Below, one piece after another: positions 33,576 to 42,018 of a DNA stretch of 60,256 bases. The number at the start of each line of letters is the position of its first letter. The first letter of the stretch is position 1. The position numbers and the translations under genes were made by a program. Where the stretch lies: positions 11,816 to 72,071 of the forward strand of contig JAKIWG010000009.1 in NCBI GenBank assembly GCA_022750155.1, in the 5' to 3' direction. Origin of the DNA: Thermoplasmata archaeon (lineage in GTDB: Archaea; Thermoplasmatota; Thermoplasmata; Lutacidiplasmatales; UBA184). Below the pieces are notes generated by a model. It did not search any database and was not told where the DNA came from. It was given only the letters and a program-made list of their open reading frames with translations.

Positions 33576-34834
33576 TTGCCGGACGCGTTCGCGGGCCGGG
33601 CGGAGGTGATCCGCCGGGTCGAAGAAGGGGTGCGGGACGCCCTTCAGGCAGGGCGGAGCACCGCGGTCATGCTCCACGGGTATCGGGGCAGCGGGAAGAC
33701 CTCCGCGGTTCGGAAGCTCCAGGCGGTGGTCCGGTCCCGTGCACCCAAGACCATCGCCGTCGAGCTCCCTCTGCGGATCCTCAGCTCGGAGGGCCGATTG
33801 CTCGGCAGCATCGTCCAAGAAGTCGGACGCCAGCTCGAAGGGAGGGAGACGGCGGGCGGAAGGTCAAAGGATTCCTGTCCAGGATCAACGGTCTCTCGGT
33901 CGCGGGTTCGGGAGTCTCGGTCGCACCGGGCGGAGCGGATCGCCGGACCTCCGGATTGGCGGTGTGGCGGGATTGCCTCGAGTCCCTGGAGGAGGGCACC
34001 CTATTGCTGATCGGCGTCGACGACCCGGAGCTCCTCGATCGGAGCGGTCTAGGGGCGCTGAAGACGATCGCGGAGGCGCAGGCCCGGGTGCCGATCATCC
34101 TCCTCGTGGCAGGCGGGGTCGAACTGTCGGACCGGCTGGGTCAACGAGAGACCTCGCCCATTGCCCGGGCGTTCTCGGGTACGCGATTCGATATCGGGGA
34201 ACTGTCGCTCGAAGAGACCGGGGCGGCGCTGGCCTTTCCGATCGCGGCGATCGGAGGGGGCGGGGCATGGCAGCCGGACGCCGTTCGGGAGGTCCACCGA
34301 TTGAGCCACGGTTACCCGTTCTTGGTCCAATGCTTGGCCTCGGCAGCCTACCGGGAGCCCGATCCGGTGGATGTCGCGGCGGTTCGGGGAGCGGTGGAGG
34401 GGGCCCTGAAGATCGGTTCGAGTTGGCTCGAGCGGGAATGCGCGAACGCGTCGGACGAAGACATCCGGGCATTTGCCAAGATCGCGGGCCATGGTCGGAG
34501 CACGGTCCGAAGCTCCGAGATCATCTCTCTCGGGATCCAAAGCCCGTACATCGGACGGCTCGTCCGTCTGAAGATTCTCAAGAAGATCTCGCGTGGGCGC
34601 TACGAGCTTCGGAAGGCGCCCGCGATCGCCTGTTACCACGCCCTCGCCCGCGGAGTTCCGCTTCCGAAAGCTCACACCCGGCGCGATCCCCCACAAACGA
34701 CGACGGGCCCGCGGTGCGCCGGAGGGGTTGGGCGGCCCGACGGGCCCCTCACGTACGCCCGGAAACCGACGGAGGAGGGGAGATGCTCCCGGCGGGATTT
34801 TCACCGGGCGGGGCGGTTCCCGCCCGGGCTTTGA
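33576..34834 (+). pseudogene. AAA/archaeal ATPase interrupted by a frameshift
   Basis: The N-terminal part (from TTG 33576) reads FAGRAEVIRRVEEGV and the Walker A loop HGYRGSGKTSAVRKL, typical of archaeal AAA ATPases with a winged-helix tail. Around 33845-33865 the sense passes from this frame to the frame beginning one base earlier: downstream text reads FLSRINGLSVAGSGV, TLLLIGVDDPELL (Walker B-like), LSHGYPFLVQCLASAAY and a winged-helix segment ending KKISRGRYELRK. A single-base deletion would explain this. The continued frame ends at 34834, antisense to the tRNA-Glu gene, so its authentic end is uncertain. It may be a decayed gene or a sequencing error. Confidence 0.72.
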
Positions 34835-34888
34835 ACCCGCGTCAGAGGCTCGAGAGGCCTCTATCCTTGACCACTAGACTACGGGAGC
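34784..34888 (-). tRNA. tRNA-Glu (CTC) with an intron in the T-loop
   Basis: Read on the minus strand. The acceptor GCTCCCG pairs perfectly with CGGGAGC (34785-34791), and the discriminator is A. D-arm GTCT/GGAT; anticodon stem GAGGC/GCCTC with loop CTCTCGA gives anticodon CTC (Glu). The T-stem GCGGG pairs with CCCGC only after removing 32 bases within the T-loop; the mature loop is TTCAAAT and the mature tRNA is 73 nt. CCA is not encoded. Without the intron model the 3' half cannot fold. The gene is antisense to the tail of the broken ATPase. Confidence 0.88.
34798..34829 (-). other. tRNA intron (32 nt) between positions 59 and 60
   Basis: Between T-loop A59 and T60. Exon-intron pairing forms a bulge-helix-bulge: the T-stem as outer helix, a central 4-bp helix TTCA/TGAA, a 3-nt 3' bulge AAT cut before T60, a 5' bulge AAG(C) cut before G, and a 9-bp intron hairpin CCGGGCGGG/CCCGCCCGG. 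Cutting after the second base of each bulge regenerates a perfect T-loop. Non-canonical intron positions are mostly reported in Crenarchaeota and a few nano-sized archaea. Confidence 0.82.
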
Positions 34889-34962
34889 GCCCACGGCGGT
34901 TATGGCCCCTCCTCTTTGAGTCTTTCTGCGTGGCAGGCGGCAGCGGAAGGCTGGAGCGCCCC

Positions 34963-36291
34963 CTACGGGACGCACCCTGAGTTAGTGTAGTCGTCCCCGT
35001 TGAACTCCGCGAAGCCGTAGTCCTCGTACAGGTCGGTTTCGGTGACGGTCACCCCGTTCACGGGGTCGTAGAAGACGATGACCCCGGTCGAAGTGGAGTA
35101 CGAGATGATCACCGATGGCCCGAGCGCCCTGTGGAGGGAGCTCAGGGTGGACGATGGGATGGAGGCATTGTCCTTCTGGCAGACCGAGGTCGACACTCCG
35201 CTCCCGCCACCCCCCGGTGGAGCCCCCCCCGGGGAGGTCACAAAGATCGGGGCGGGGCTGTTCAGCGGGTCGTACGTCAGGGCGGCCACCCACCCGACCA
35301 GGAGCAGTACAGCGACGGCGGCCACGGCCCGCCGCGGGAGCGACCATCGCGCAGAGCCAAGGGGACTCTTCCTCCGCGAGGTGAACCGGCCGAAACCCTT
35401 CTCCCGGGTGGATGGGTTCGGCGCGGCTCGGCGGCGCAGCGCCACCGATAGGGTGTTGCCCGCGAACAGGGCCACGAGAACTGCGAGCGTGGGGAGTACT
35501 ACCGGCAACAGGGCCGCCCCGGCAGCCACCACGCCGGAATAGAGAGGCTGGGCTCTCGGGTCCGAAGGGGCGGTCCGTGGTTCGGTGACCATGAATAGGG
35601 CGAAGAACAACACCGCCGGGTCGATGGTGGCGAGCAGGAGCACCTGGGGCACCAGCGCTCCCCCTACGAGCTGAGCCGAAAGCACGCGTTGCAGGACTGC
35701 CAGTGCGGCGTACGCGCCCAGGAAGCTGACCGGGATCCTCCAGGCCCGGAGATTCCAGAGCAGCAGCAATACCCCCAGGGCGAGCAGCAGCTCCACATCG
35801 ATCGCGGCCCACCACGCGGGAGCGAAGCCGAACAGGAATGCCCCGAGGACGACCCCCACGCCGGCAGGATTCAACCACGGGCGACCGCGATACCGGAGCG
35901 TGTGCTTCACGGTGATCGCCGCGACCGTGACGGCGATGGCTCCCGCCAGGGGGACGATGGGAGGCAGGATCAGGGCCACGAACAGCCCGGTGGCGATCGC
36001 CCCATCGGGAATCCGGATCGAATCGAACCGGGCCTTCTGGAACGCGACGTCGACGAGGATGGCCGTCAGGGGAAGGGCAATGGCCGTCGCTACACCCAGC
36101 CCCCCGCCGAGGAACTCGAGGCCGTATGCGGAGAGCACGACCAGGCAGATCCAAAGAAGACGGGGTTGCGGGAGGAGGGACCGGACGCGTCGGAATCCGT
36201 GGGCGATGACCCCTCGTCCTCTCGATGTTACGGCGTTGGGCGAGCCCGTCGCTCCCTTCGGTTCCGAAGGTTCGGACGCGACCTCGCCCAT
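34963..36291 (-). CDS. NqrB/RnfD-like membrane protein with an external tail
   Basis: 442 residues. About nine hydrophobic helices in residues 40-290 resemble the NQR2/RnfD/RnfE family: TVKHTLRYRGRPWLNPAGVG and ALFMVTEPRTAPSDPRAQPLYSG match the conserved NPA and TDP/TEP loops of RnfD. The FMN-threonine motif (S/D-G-A-T) typical of NqrB/RnfD is not seen. After a basic cytoplasmic loop, a further helix (about 325-343) leads to an external domain of about 100 residues with glycines and two cysteines. No other Rnf/Nqr subunit is nearby, so this is an orphan. Function is uncertain: flavin- or quinone-linked electron transfer is possible. Confidence 0.65.
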   Translation of the reverse strand: MGEVASEPSEPKGATGSPNAVTSRGRGVIAHGFRRVRSLLPQPRLLWICLVVLSAYGLEFLGGGLGVATAIALPLTAILVDVAFQKARFDSIRIPDGAIATGLFVALILPPIVPLAGAIAVTVAAITVKHTLRYRGRPWLNPAGVGVVLGAFLFGFAPAWWAAIDVELLLALGVLLLLWNLRAWRIPVSFLGAYAALAVLQRVLSAQLVGGALVPQVLLLATIDPAVLFFALFMVTEPRTAPSDPRAQPLYSGVVAAGAALLPVVLPTLAVLVALFAGNTLSVALRRRAAPNPSTREKGFGRFTSRRKSPLGSARWSLPRRAVAAVAVLLLVGWVAALTYDPLNSPAPIFVTSPGGAPPGGGGSGVSTSVCQKDNASIPSSTLSSLHRALGPSVIISYSTSTGVIVFYDPVNGVTVTETDLYEDYGFAEFNGDDYTNSGCVP

Positions 36292-36358
36292 CGTCGGAAG
36301 CCCAACGATCCACCGCTCATAGAGTTTCGAGTCCGAGCTCCCCGAAGGGCCAAAGTCG

Positions 36359-36366
36359 ACAAATAC
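36359..36366 (+). promoter_or_regulatory. TATA-like box of the 36387 gene
   Basis: ACAAATAC, centred about 24 bases before GTG 36387, consistent with leaderless initiation and the reason for choosing that GTG. Confidence 0.55.
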
Positions 36367-36386
36367 GCTCGTCCGCTAGGTCGAGC

Positions 36387-36842
36387 GTGACACCTCCTGT
36401 CAAGGCCCGCAGCGGCCACATCCTCCTGGAAGGCAAGCGATCGTACAAGGACCTCGTCAAGGTCTACCCCGATATCCACCGCAAGTTGGTCGAGGTGAAC
36501 AAGCCGTTCACCAAGGAGACCGAACCCATGCTGCCGGAGGTCCTTCTCGAGGAGAACATGCGGGACCTGAGGGCGGACCGTAAACCGGCCGGCTACAACC
36601 GCCCGGACGCGTTCGCCATGCGACTCATCTTTCCCATCCACGAGGAGCGACGGACCGAGTTCTACTTCTCGAAACCGGCGCGGTGCCAGGAGGTCGTTCA
36701 GATCACCGAGCAGATCTCCGCCCTCCTCAAGCGTCGCGGGGTCCGACACAGTGTCGAGTACGACCGCCTCCAGCTCGGAGCCCCGCGGGGGGTCCCCGGT
36801 CTCCCGCCGATGGGGAGCGGGAGCGCCTCGGGACTCCCGTAG
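36387..36842 (+). CDS. Conserved-looking hypothetical protein
   Basis: 151 residues from GTG 36387. I do not recognise the family. The text is protein-like: HILLEGKRSYKDLVKVYPDI, a charged central helix EVLLEENMRDLRADRKP, FAMRLIFPIHEERRTEFYFSK and a second helical segment EVVQITEQISALLKRRGVRH; the last 25 residues are glycine/proline-rich. Mixed alpha/beta, soluble, no cysteines except one. It converges on the giant repeat protein and has its own promoter. Function unknown. Confidence 0.65.
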   Translation: MTPPVKARSGHILLEGKRSYKDLVKVYPDIHRKLVEVNKPFTKETEPMLPEVLLEENMRDLRADRKPAGYNRPDAFAMRLIFPIHEERRTEFYFSKPARCQEVVQITEQISALLKRRGVRHSVEYDRLQLGAPRGVPGLPPMGSGSASGLP

Positions 36843-36853
36843 GTCGGCCGCTC

Positions 36854-39800
36854 CTAGGGGTTGGAGTCCGGCCGACGGAACGGCCACATCCCGGCCGGGG
36901 CCTCGCCGCCCTTGAGTTGCCCCTGGAGCATCGTCAGGGCTTCGCGGGCCTTCTCGAGGGCCTGGGCGTAGTCGGTGACCCGCAGCCGGATCGACTCGTC
37001 GAGCGCCGAGCGCGCGGGCGTCACGTCGAGGTGACGCTCGTGGGCGCGGACGAGCGCTGCGTCGATCAGGTAGTGGATGTTCATGAGTTCGCGATGCATC
37101 GACTTGCGGCGGTTGAGCTCCTCGTCCGCGGCCAGAAGGGCCTGCGCGGCCTCGATCTCCCGGCCCGCCGCGCGGCGCTCCTCGACGAGGGCGAGGGTCT
37201 GCGGAACGCTCCCGACGCTGACGTGGAGCCCCTCCTGGGCGAAGGTGAGCTCGGTCTGGACCTCCCGTAGCCGCTCCCCCACCCGTTGCTTGACCAGCGA
37301 GGTGAGCTGCAGGTCGGCCCGGCCGAGGAGGGGCGGAACCTCGGATAGCTTGCCTCCCTCGAGGGCGAGCTTCGCTTCGCTGAACAGCTCCATGACGGGC
37401 GTCGTGTCGAGCCCGAGCTTTTCCCCGACCCAGACCCGGTCCTTCAGCTCGTTCACCCGGTGGCCGAGCCCCTGGCGCCATCGTTCCGTCAGCCGGTGGG
37501 ACTCCTCCCCGAGGGCGGCGAGCGCCCCGGGGTAGTTCCGCCGGGACATCTCCGAACTGATGCGTTCGGAGGCCTGCCTTCGGAACTCGACCTCCTGCGG
37601 CGGGGCCTCCCCGTCGTCATGGTAGAGCTTCGGAAGGGCTTCGAGCCGTTCCGAGAGAAGGGTGTCGAGCGAGCGGAGGGCCGCCTCGCGCGCCGCGGCC
37701 AGCCCGTCGCCGGCCCGTTTCCACTCGCGAGCCCGCAACGCGGCCTCCGCCTCCTCGAACGGTCGCCGCACGGCGGCGAGCTCGGTGCCGGACTGGGCCC
37801 CCTCGGCCGTCTCGAGCAGGTGACGGACCTCGGCGAGGGCTCCGGAGTACTGCTTGTCGATCGCCCACAGGGCCCGCTCGGCCACCTCTCGGGCCTTCGG
37901 GATCGTCTCGAGGTACTCCCCGGCGTCGGCGTGGCGGCGTGCGAGGTCGAGCGACGAGACGACCTCGCCCAGGTCGGCTCCCAGCTCCATCGCCTCCTTG
38001 ACCTGCCGGTCGGCGGCGTCCAGCGCCTCGCGGGCGCGCCGGTGCTGCTCCCGCCCGACGGCGATGAGGTCGGCCGCGACGATCGCGAGCTCGAGGACCT
38101 GGGGATACTCGTGACGGTGGAAGGCACTGCGCGCCTTGTGCAGCTCGGCCTCGGCCGCGGGGAGCTTCACGCCGTGCTGGACGGCGTTGCCGAGCTTGCC
38201 CTCGACGGTCTCGAGGGAGCTCTGGGCGATCCGGAGCTGGAGCTCGACCCGTTCGATCTCCCCCTCGCTGCGGGCCGCGAGCTGCAGCGCGTCGAACGGA
38301 TGGCCGTCGTTGAGGGCCGTGCGTGCCTGGGTGAGGAGGTTGTCGGCGAGCGTCGCGTCGCTCCCGCCCTGACGGGCATGGACGACCTGCGCCTGGAAGC
38401 CGGCGAGGGTCTTGGAGACCTGCTGGTAGGTGGCCTGCGTCAGCTCGCGCTCGACGGAGGCGGCGAGCTCGATGACCTTCGCGTAGGAGCGCTCCCCGAG
38501 CAGCACCTCGACCTTCTCCATCGTCGCCCGGGCCGCGTGGGCGTCGACACGGACGAGCTCGGCTTCGTTGAGCGCCTCCCGGGCCCTCTTGGTCGCCTTC
38601 TGGGCGTGCTCGAGGAAACCGCGGGTCTCGATGAGCTGGCTCCGCGCATGTTCGATCCGCTCGGCCGCCCCGGTGGGGACCTCGGCGGAGAGGTTCCGGC
38701 GGGCGTCCCCGAGCGAATCGAGGACCTCCGGCGCCTCGACGCCCGCACTCCGCGCGAGCTCGAGGTCGGCGGTGAGCAGTCGGAGGTTCTCCTCCAGGAC
38801 CGGACGCAGCCTGAGGACGATCTCGGCGAGGAGCGCCTTTGCGTGGTGGATCGCGGGGGCGGTGCTCGGCTCGGCCAGTTCGACCGTCACCTCCGCGGCC
38901 CGCCGCGTGAGCTCGTCGGTCGGTACGGACATCCTCCGGGCATCCTCCAGGAGGAGTTGGGAATCGGACAGAAGCCGGCCCGCGATCGCGCGGTCTCGGG
39001 CCTCGGTCAGGGCCGCCGTCAGTTGGGCGAGCGCCGACGCCGCCTGCTCGAACTCGAGCGCCTGGTACAATTGCTTGGCTTCCCCGATCTTCTCCCTCAG
39101 GGGGTCGACGGGCAACCCGAGCTCCTTCGTCGCCTGCCAGAGCTCGGTGGCGTCCGAGAGCGCGTCCAGCACTCCCTGCGCACTGGACCGAAGCTTGTGG
39201 GCCCCGCTCTGGGTCTCCGTCGCGAGGCGGTACGCGTCCGGGTACTTCTGCAGCCGGGCCGCCTCGTGGGCGGCCTCGAGCGAGCCGCGAAGCGACCCCG
39301 TGTCGAGGCCCATCTTCCCGAGCTCGACGAGAGCGAGCTTGGCGTGGGAGACCGCGTCCTCGCTGCGCAGCAACTGCTGCTGGTGCGCCCGGGTCCGGAT
39401 CTCCTGGCTGGCCCGGGAGGCCTTGACGAAGTCGCCCATGTTGAAGATCTGCTGCACCTCGTCGATCTGTCGCTGGATCTCGTCGCCGGTCCCGCCCATC
39501 GCCTCCAGGGCCCGCCGCTCCTCCTCGAGCTGCTCGACGAGGGAGGAGGCGCGCGCCGCAAAGACGGCGGAAAACTCCCGCTCGGCCCGCTTGAGCGCCT
39601 CCATCGACCCGGTGAGGTCCTCCTTCACGCGCAGGTTGACGTCGGCGTCGGCGAGGAGCCGGCGGACCGGGCGGACGAGAGCCTCGTCCGGGATCTCCGC
39701 GAACCCCTTCTCGATCTCCTCGACCCGGCGGGCGACGTACGGACCCGCGGCGGTCCGCAGGCGGACCTCGAGGGACGCCAACAACTCTCCGGCATCGGCG

Positions 39801-41308
39801 AGCTGGCCCTCCTCCAGGAAGTTTCGGGCATGGAGGATCTCGTCGGTCACCCCGTCCGGTAGGAACCCGCGTTCCTGGGCGAGGGTCGCGACGCGGTCGA
39901 GCGCGATCTGTTGGAGGGAGAAGTGGGTGAACGCCTCGCGGCCCAGCGAGTGGACGGTCTCCTGAAGCTGCTTCCGCGCGGCCTCCAGCTCGATCCGGTC
40001 GAGGAAGGAGGTCACGTGCTTGAGCTGCTCGTCGAAGGGTGCGGTGGGGAACTTCGCGGAGGCCAGCCGCGTGAGCAGCGCCTCCAACGACTCGGCCTCC
40101 TCCCGGGCGGAGTCGAGGTCCTCGGTCAGCTGGCTGACCCGCTCGACGGCCTCCTGGCTCGCCGCCAGGGCTTCGCTGTAGATCTTGAGGCGCAACGCCT
40201 CCCGGGCGCGGTTCATCGCCGCGAACACCTCCGACGGGTCGCGCCCGAGCCGGCGGGCCTCGACGAGCCGCGGGCGCACCTCGTCGAGCAGGCTCGCGAC
40301 GACGGCGACGACCGGCTCCTCGGTGAGCTGCCGCGCCTTGGTCAACAGTCCGGGCAACTCGGCCGGCCCCGCCGTTCGGACGGGGGCGAGCAGCTCCTCG
40401 ATGCCGATGAGGCTCGAGGTGGGGTCCACGCCCTGCTCGCGCAGGGAATGGAGCGTCGCCCGGAGGGACTCGATGGCGGCCTGAACCCGGTCCCGGAGCA
40501 GGTCGGCGATCTTGGCGTTCTCCGCCTCGACCGCGGGAACGGTCCGGTTCCAGGTGGTGGGCACCGCCTCGGCGTCGCCCTGCAATGCGGCCTCGAGGTC
40601 GGCGGAGGGGACCGAGAGGTCGCGGGCGGCGGCGACCAGGGCCGCGCCGGCCGCCCGGGCCGAGTCGCGGCGGGCTTTGGCCAGGGGCAGCTCGTTGGAG
40701 ACGACATCGTTGAGGCGAGCCACCGCGTCGGCGAATCCGCCGGTATGGATCGTGTCGAGCACGGCGCGGAACCGGGCGTCCAACTGGGCGGGGCGTTCGC
40801 CGGTTTCGCCCGACCACTCGGCGATCGCCATCGCCTCGCCGCGCAACCGGCCGCTGAACTCCGACTCGGCGAGCCGGATCCCCTCCTGGAGCCGAGAGAG
40901 CGGTTCGAGGGCCGAAATCCACGGCCCGTCCACCGTCGGCTGCTGGGCGTCCTTCAGGAGCGGGAGCAACTCGGAGGGCAGGGTGGCTCCGAACTGGGTG
41001 AGCCGGTCCCCGCGTTCGGCGATCTCAGCGCGCCGCCGGAAGAACACGCCCGAGCCGCTCGCCGAGAGCGAGTCCTGGAAGGCCTTCGCCTGGGTCTCGA
41101 GCGATTCCCACTCCGAGCGCCGGGCGAGGTCACGGAACGCCGCTTCCTTCTCTTTCCAATCAGGGACCGGCAGGTCGAGGAGCCCCAACAGTCGGACGGC
41201 CTCCTCGACCTCCTTGAGGGCGACCTCGGCGGTCGCGCGCCGCTTCTTGAGGATCTCCGCCTTTTCCTGGAGGATCTTGGTCAGACGAGAAGAGGGGAGG
41301 GTACCCAT
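36854..41308 (-). CDS. Giant helical-repeat / coiled-coil protein
   Basis: 1484 residues, almost wholly helical and rich in A, E, L and R, with no signal peptide, membrane segment or nucleotide-binding motif. It is built from at least eleven diverged repeats of roughly 80-100 residues. Each has a GLD-x4-L-x2-A-x3-L-x4-Y-x2-A-x2-L-A pattern, for instance GLDTGSLRGSLEAAHEAARL, GADLGEVVSSLDLARRHADA and GLPVDPLREKIGEAKQLYQA. The layout recalls spectrin- or TPR-like rods. It probably forms a long intracellular rod or scaffold; partner unknown. It lies downstream of aIF5A on the same strand, about 140 bases away, with a separate TATA-like TTTATATC element near 41401-41408. Confidence 0.8.
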   Translation of the reverse strand: MGTLPSSRLTKILQEKAEILKKRRATAEVALKEVEEAVRLLGLLDLPVPDWKEKEAAFRDLARRSEWESLETQAKAFQDSLSASGSGVFFRRRAEIAERGDRLTQFGATLPSELLPLLKDAQQPTVDGPWISALEPLSRLQEGIRLAESEFSGRLRGEAMAIAEWSGETGERPAQLDARFRAVLDTIHTGGFADAVARLNDVVSNELPLAKARRDSARAAGAALVAAARDLSVPSADLEAALQGDAEAVPTTWNRTVPAVEAENAKIADLLRDRVQAAIESLRATLHSLREQGVDPTSSLIGIEELLAPVRTAGPAELPGLLTKARQLTEEPVVAVVASLLDEVRPRLVEARRLGRDPSEVFAAMNRAREALRLKIYSEALAASQEAVERVSQLTEDLDSAREEAESLEALLTRLASAKFPTAPFDEQLKHVTSFLDRIELEAARKQLQETVHSLGREAFTHFSLQQIALDRVATLAQERGFLPDGVTDEILHARNFLEEGQLADAGELLASLEVRLRTAAGPYVARRVEEIEKGFAEIPDEALVRPVRRLLADADVNLRVKEDLTGSMEALKRAEREFSAVFAARASSLVEQLEEERRALEAMGGTGDEIQRQIDEVQQIFNMGDFVKASRASQEIRTRAHQQQLLRSEDAVSHAKLALVELGKMGLDTGSLRGSLEAAHEAARLQKYPDAYRLATETQSGAHKLRSSAQGVLDALSDATELWQATKELGLPVDPLREKIGEAKQLYQALEFEQAASALAQLTAALTEARDRAIAGRLLSDSQLLLEDARRMSVPTDELTRRAAEVTVELAEPSTAPAIHHAKALLAEIVLRLRPVLEENLRLLTADLELARSAGVEAPEVLDSLGDARRNLSAEVPTGAAERIEHARSQLIETRGFLEHAQKATKRAREALNEAELVRVDAHAARATMEKVEVLLGERSYAKVIELAASVERELTQATYQQVSKTLAGFQAQVVHARQGGSDATLADNLLTQARTALNDGHPFDALQLAARSEGEIERVELQLRIAQSSLETVEGKLGNAVQHGVKLPAAEAELHKARSAFHRHEYPQVLELAIVAADLIAVGREQHRRAREALDAADRQVKEAMELGADLGEVVSSLDLARRHADAGEYLETIPKAREVAERALWAIDKQYSGALAEVRHLLETAEGAQSGTELAAVRRPFEEAEAALRAREWKRAGDGLAAAREAALRSLDTLLSERLEALPKLYHDDGEAPPQEVEFRRQASERISSEMSRRNYPGALAALGEESHRLTERWRQGLGHRVNELKDRVWVGEKLGLDTTPVMELFSEAKLALEGGKLSEVPPLLGRADLQLTSLVKQRVGERLREVQTELTFAQEGLHVSVGSVPQTLALVEERRAAGREIEAAQALLAADEELNRRKSMHRELMNIHYLIDAALVRAHERHLDVTPARSALDESIRLRVTDYAQALEKAREALTMLQGQLKGGEAPAGMWPFRRPDSNP

Positions 41309-41446
41309 GCCGCCCGACCCCGTCGTGGCCCTCGCCTCCTAAGGGGAACCGATCCCGTCACGCGGCGAGAGGGGTTCGTGGGAAAAGATGCGGGGCCCAC
41401 GATATAAAGCGTGGGAGTCGCTGGCCAAGGGATCGCCCGCTCTTGC

Positions 41447-41833
41447 TCAGGTCCGGGTGATCCGTCGGCGGCCCATCGCATCGAGGTATTGGATGTCCGT
41501 TCCCGGCGACAGGGAACCCTTCATCTCGGCGTCGATGGGGAGCGCGAAGGTCTCGTAGCTCTCGAGGTCCATCAGCTGGACCTCCGTCTCCGTCATCGAG
41601 AGCACCTGGGCCTGCCGTTTGCCGATGAGCGGGACCTGCACCTTGTGCTTGACCGGGAACACCACCGAGCGCTTGGACCCGTCGAACAGTCCGACGGCAT
41701 CGATCCGGGCCTTCGCTTCCCCGTGCTTTCCGGGTTTGGACATCTGGATCGAGAGGATCCGGCACGGTTCCTCCTCGATGAGCATGTACCGGCCCTCCTT
41801 CAACTCGCGGACTTCCTGCTGCGTCCACGCCAT
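41447..41833 (-). CDS. Translation initiation/elongation factor aIF5A
   Basis: 128 residues from ATG 41833. The hypusination loop SKPGKHGEAKARI carries the modifiable lysine K36 in the invariant S-K-x-G-K-H-G context. The N-terminal SH3-like barrel and the C-terminal OB-fold (VQLMDLESYETFALPI) are complete. aIF5A relieves ribosome stalling on polyproline and other difficult motifs. The frame extends nine codons upstream but without conserved text. Divergent from the pseudo-synthetase gene, whose product carries a long proline-rich linker of the kind that depends on IF5A. Confidence 0.95.
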   Translation of the reverse strand: MAWTQQEVRELKEGRYMLIEEEPCRILSIQMSKPGKHGEAKARIDAVGLFDGSKRSVVFPVKHKVQVPLIGKRQAQVLSMTETEVQLMDLESYETFALPIDAEMKGSLSPGTDIQYLDAMGRRRITRT

Positions 41834-42018
41834 CGAAGGTTCCCTCGGGTCGGGGCACACGGCCCGAGGAATAAAGCTTGCTCCGAAGCCGAACCCACCC
41901 GCCTGCGGAAGGGCACCTCCACGCGCTCCGGTGCGTCACCGGAAGTCGCACGAGGGTTTATGCCAATGGCAGGCCATCGAGCGCTGGCGGGTCCCGCCCG
42001 ACGGACCCGACCTCACGA

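Noticed and set aside
34810-34888. Initial reading of the tRNA as a degenerate pseudogene with mismatched acceptor and T-stem
   Set aside because: The perfect 3' exon TCCCGC plus CGGGAGC lies 32 bases further on, and the intron model restores all stems.
37617-40922. A 1101-residue open frame overlapping the giant repeat protein, and a long plus-strand frame at 37460-39862
   Set aside because: Both are arginine/glycine/proline-rich shadows produced by the GC-rich helical-repeat gene; neither shows domains or periodic hydrophobicity of its own.
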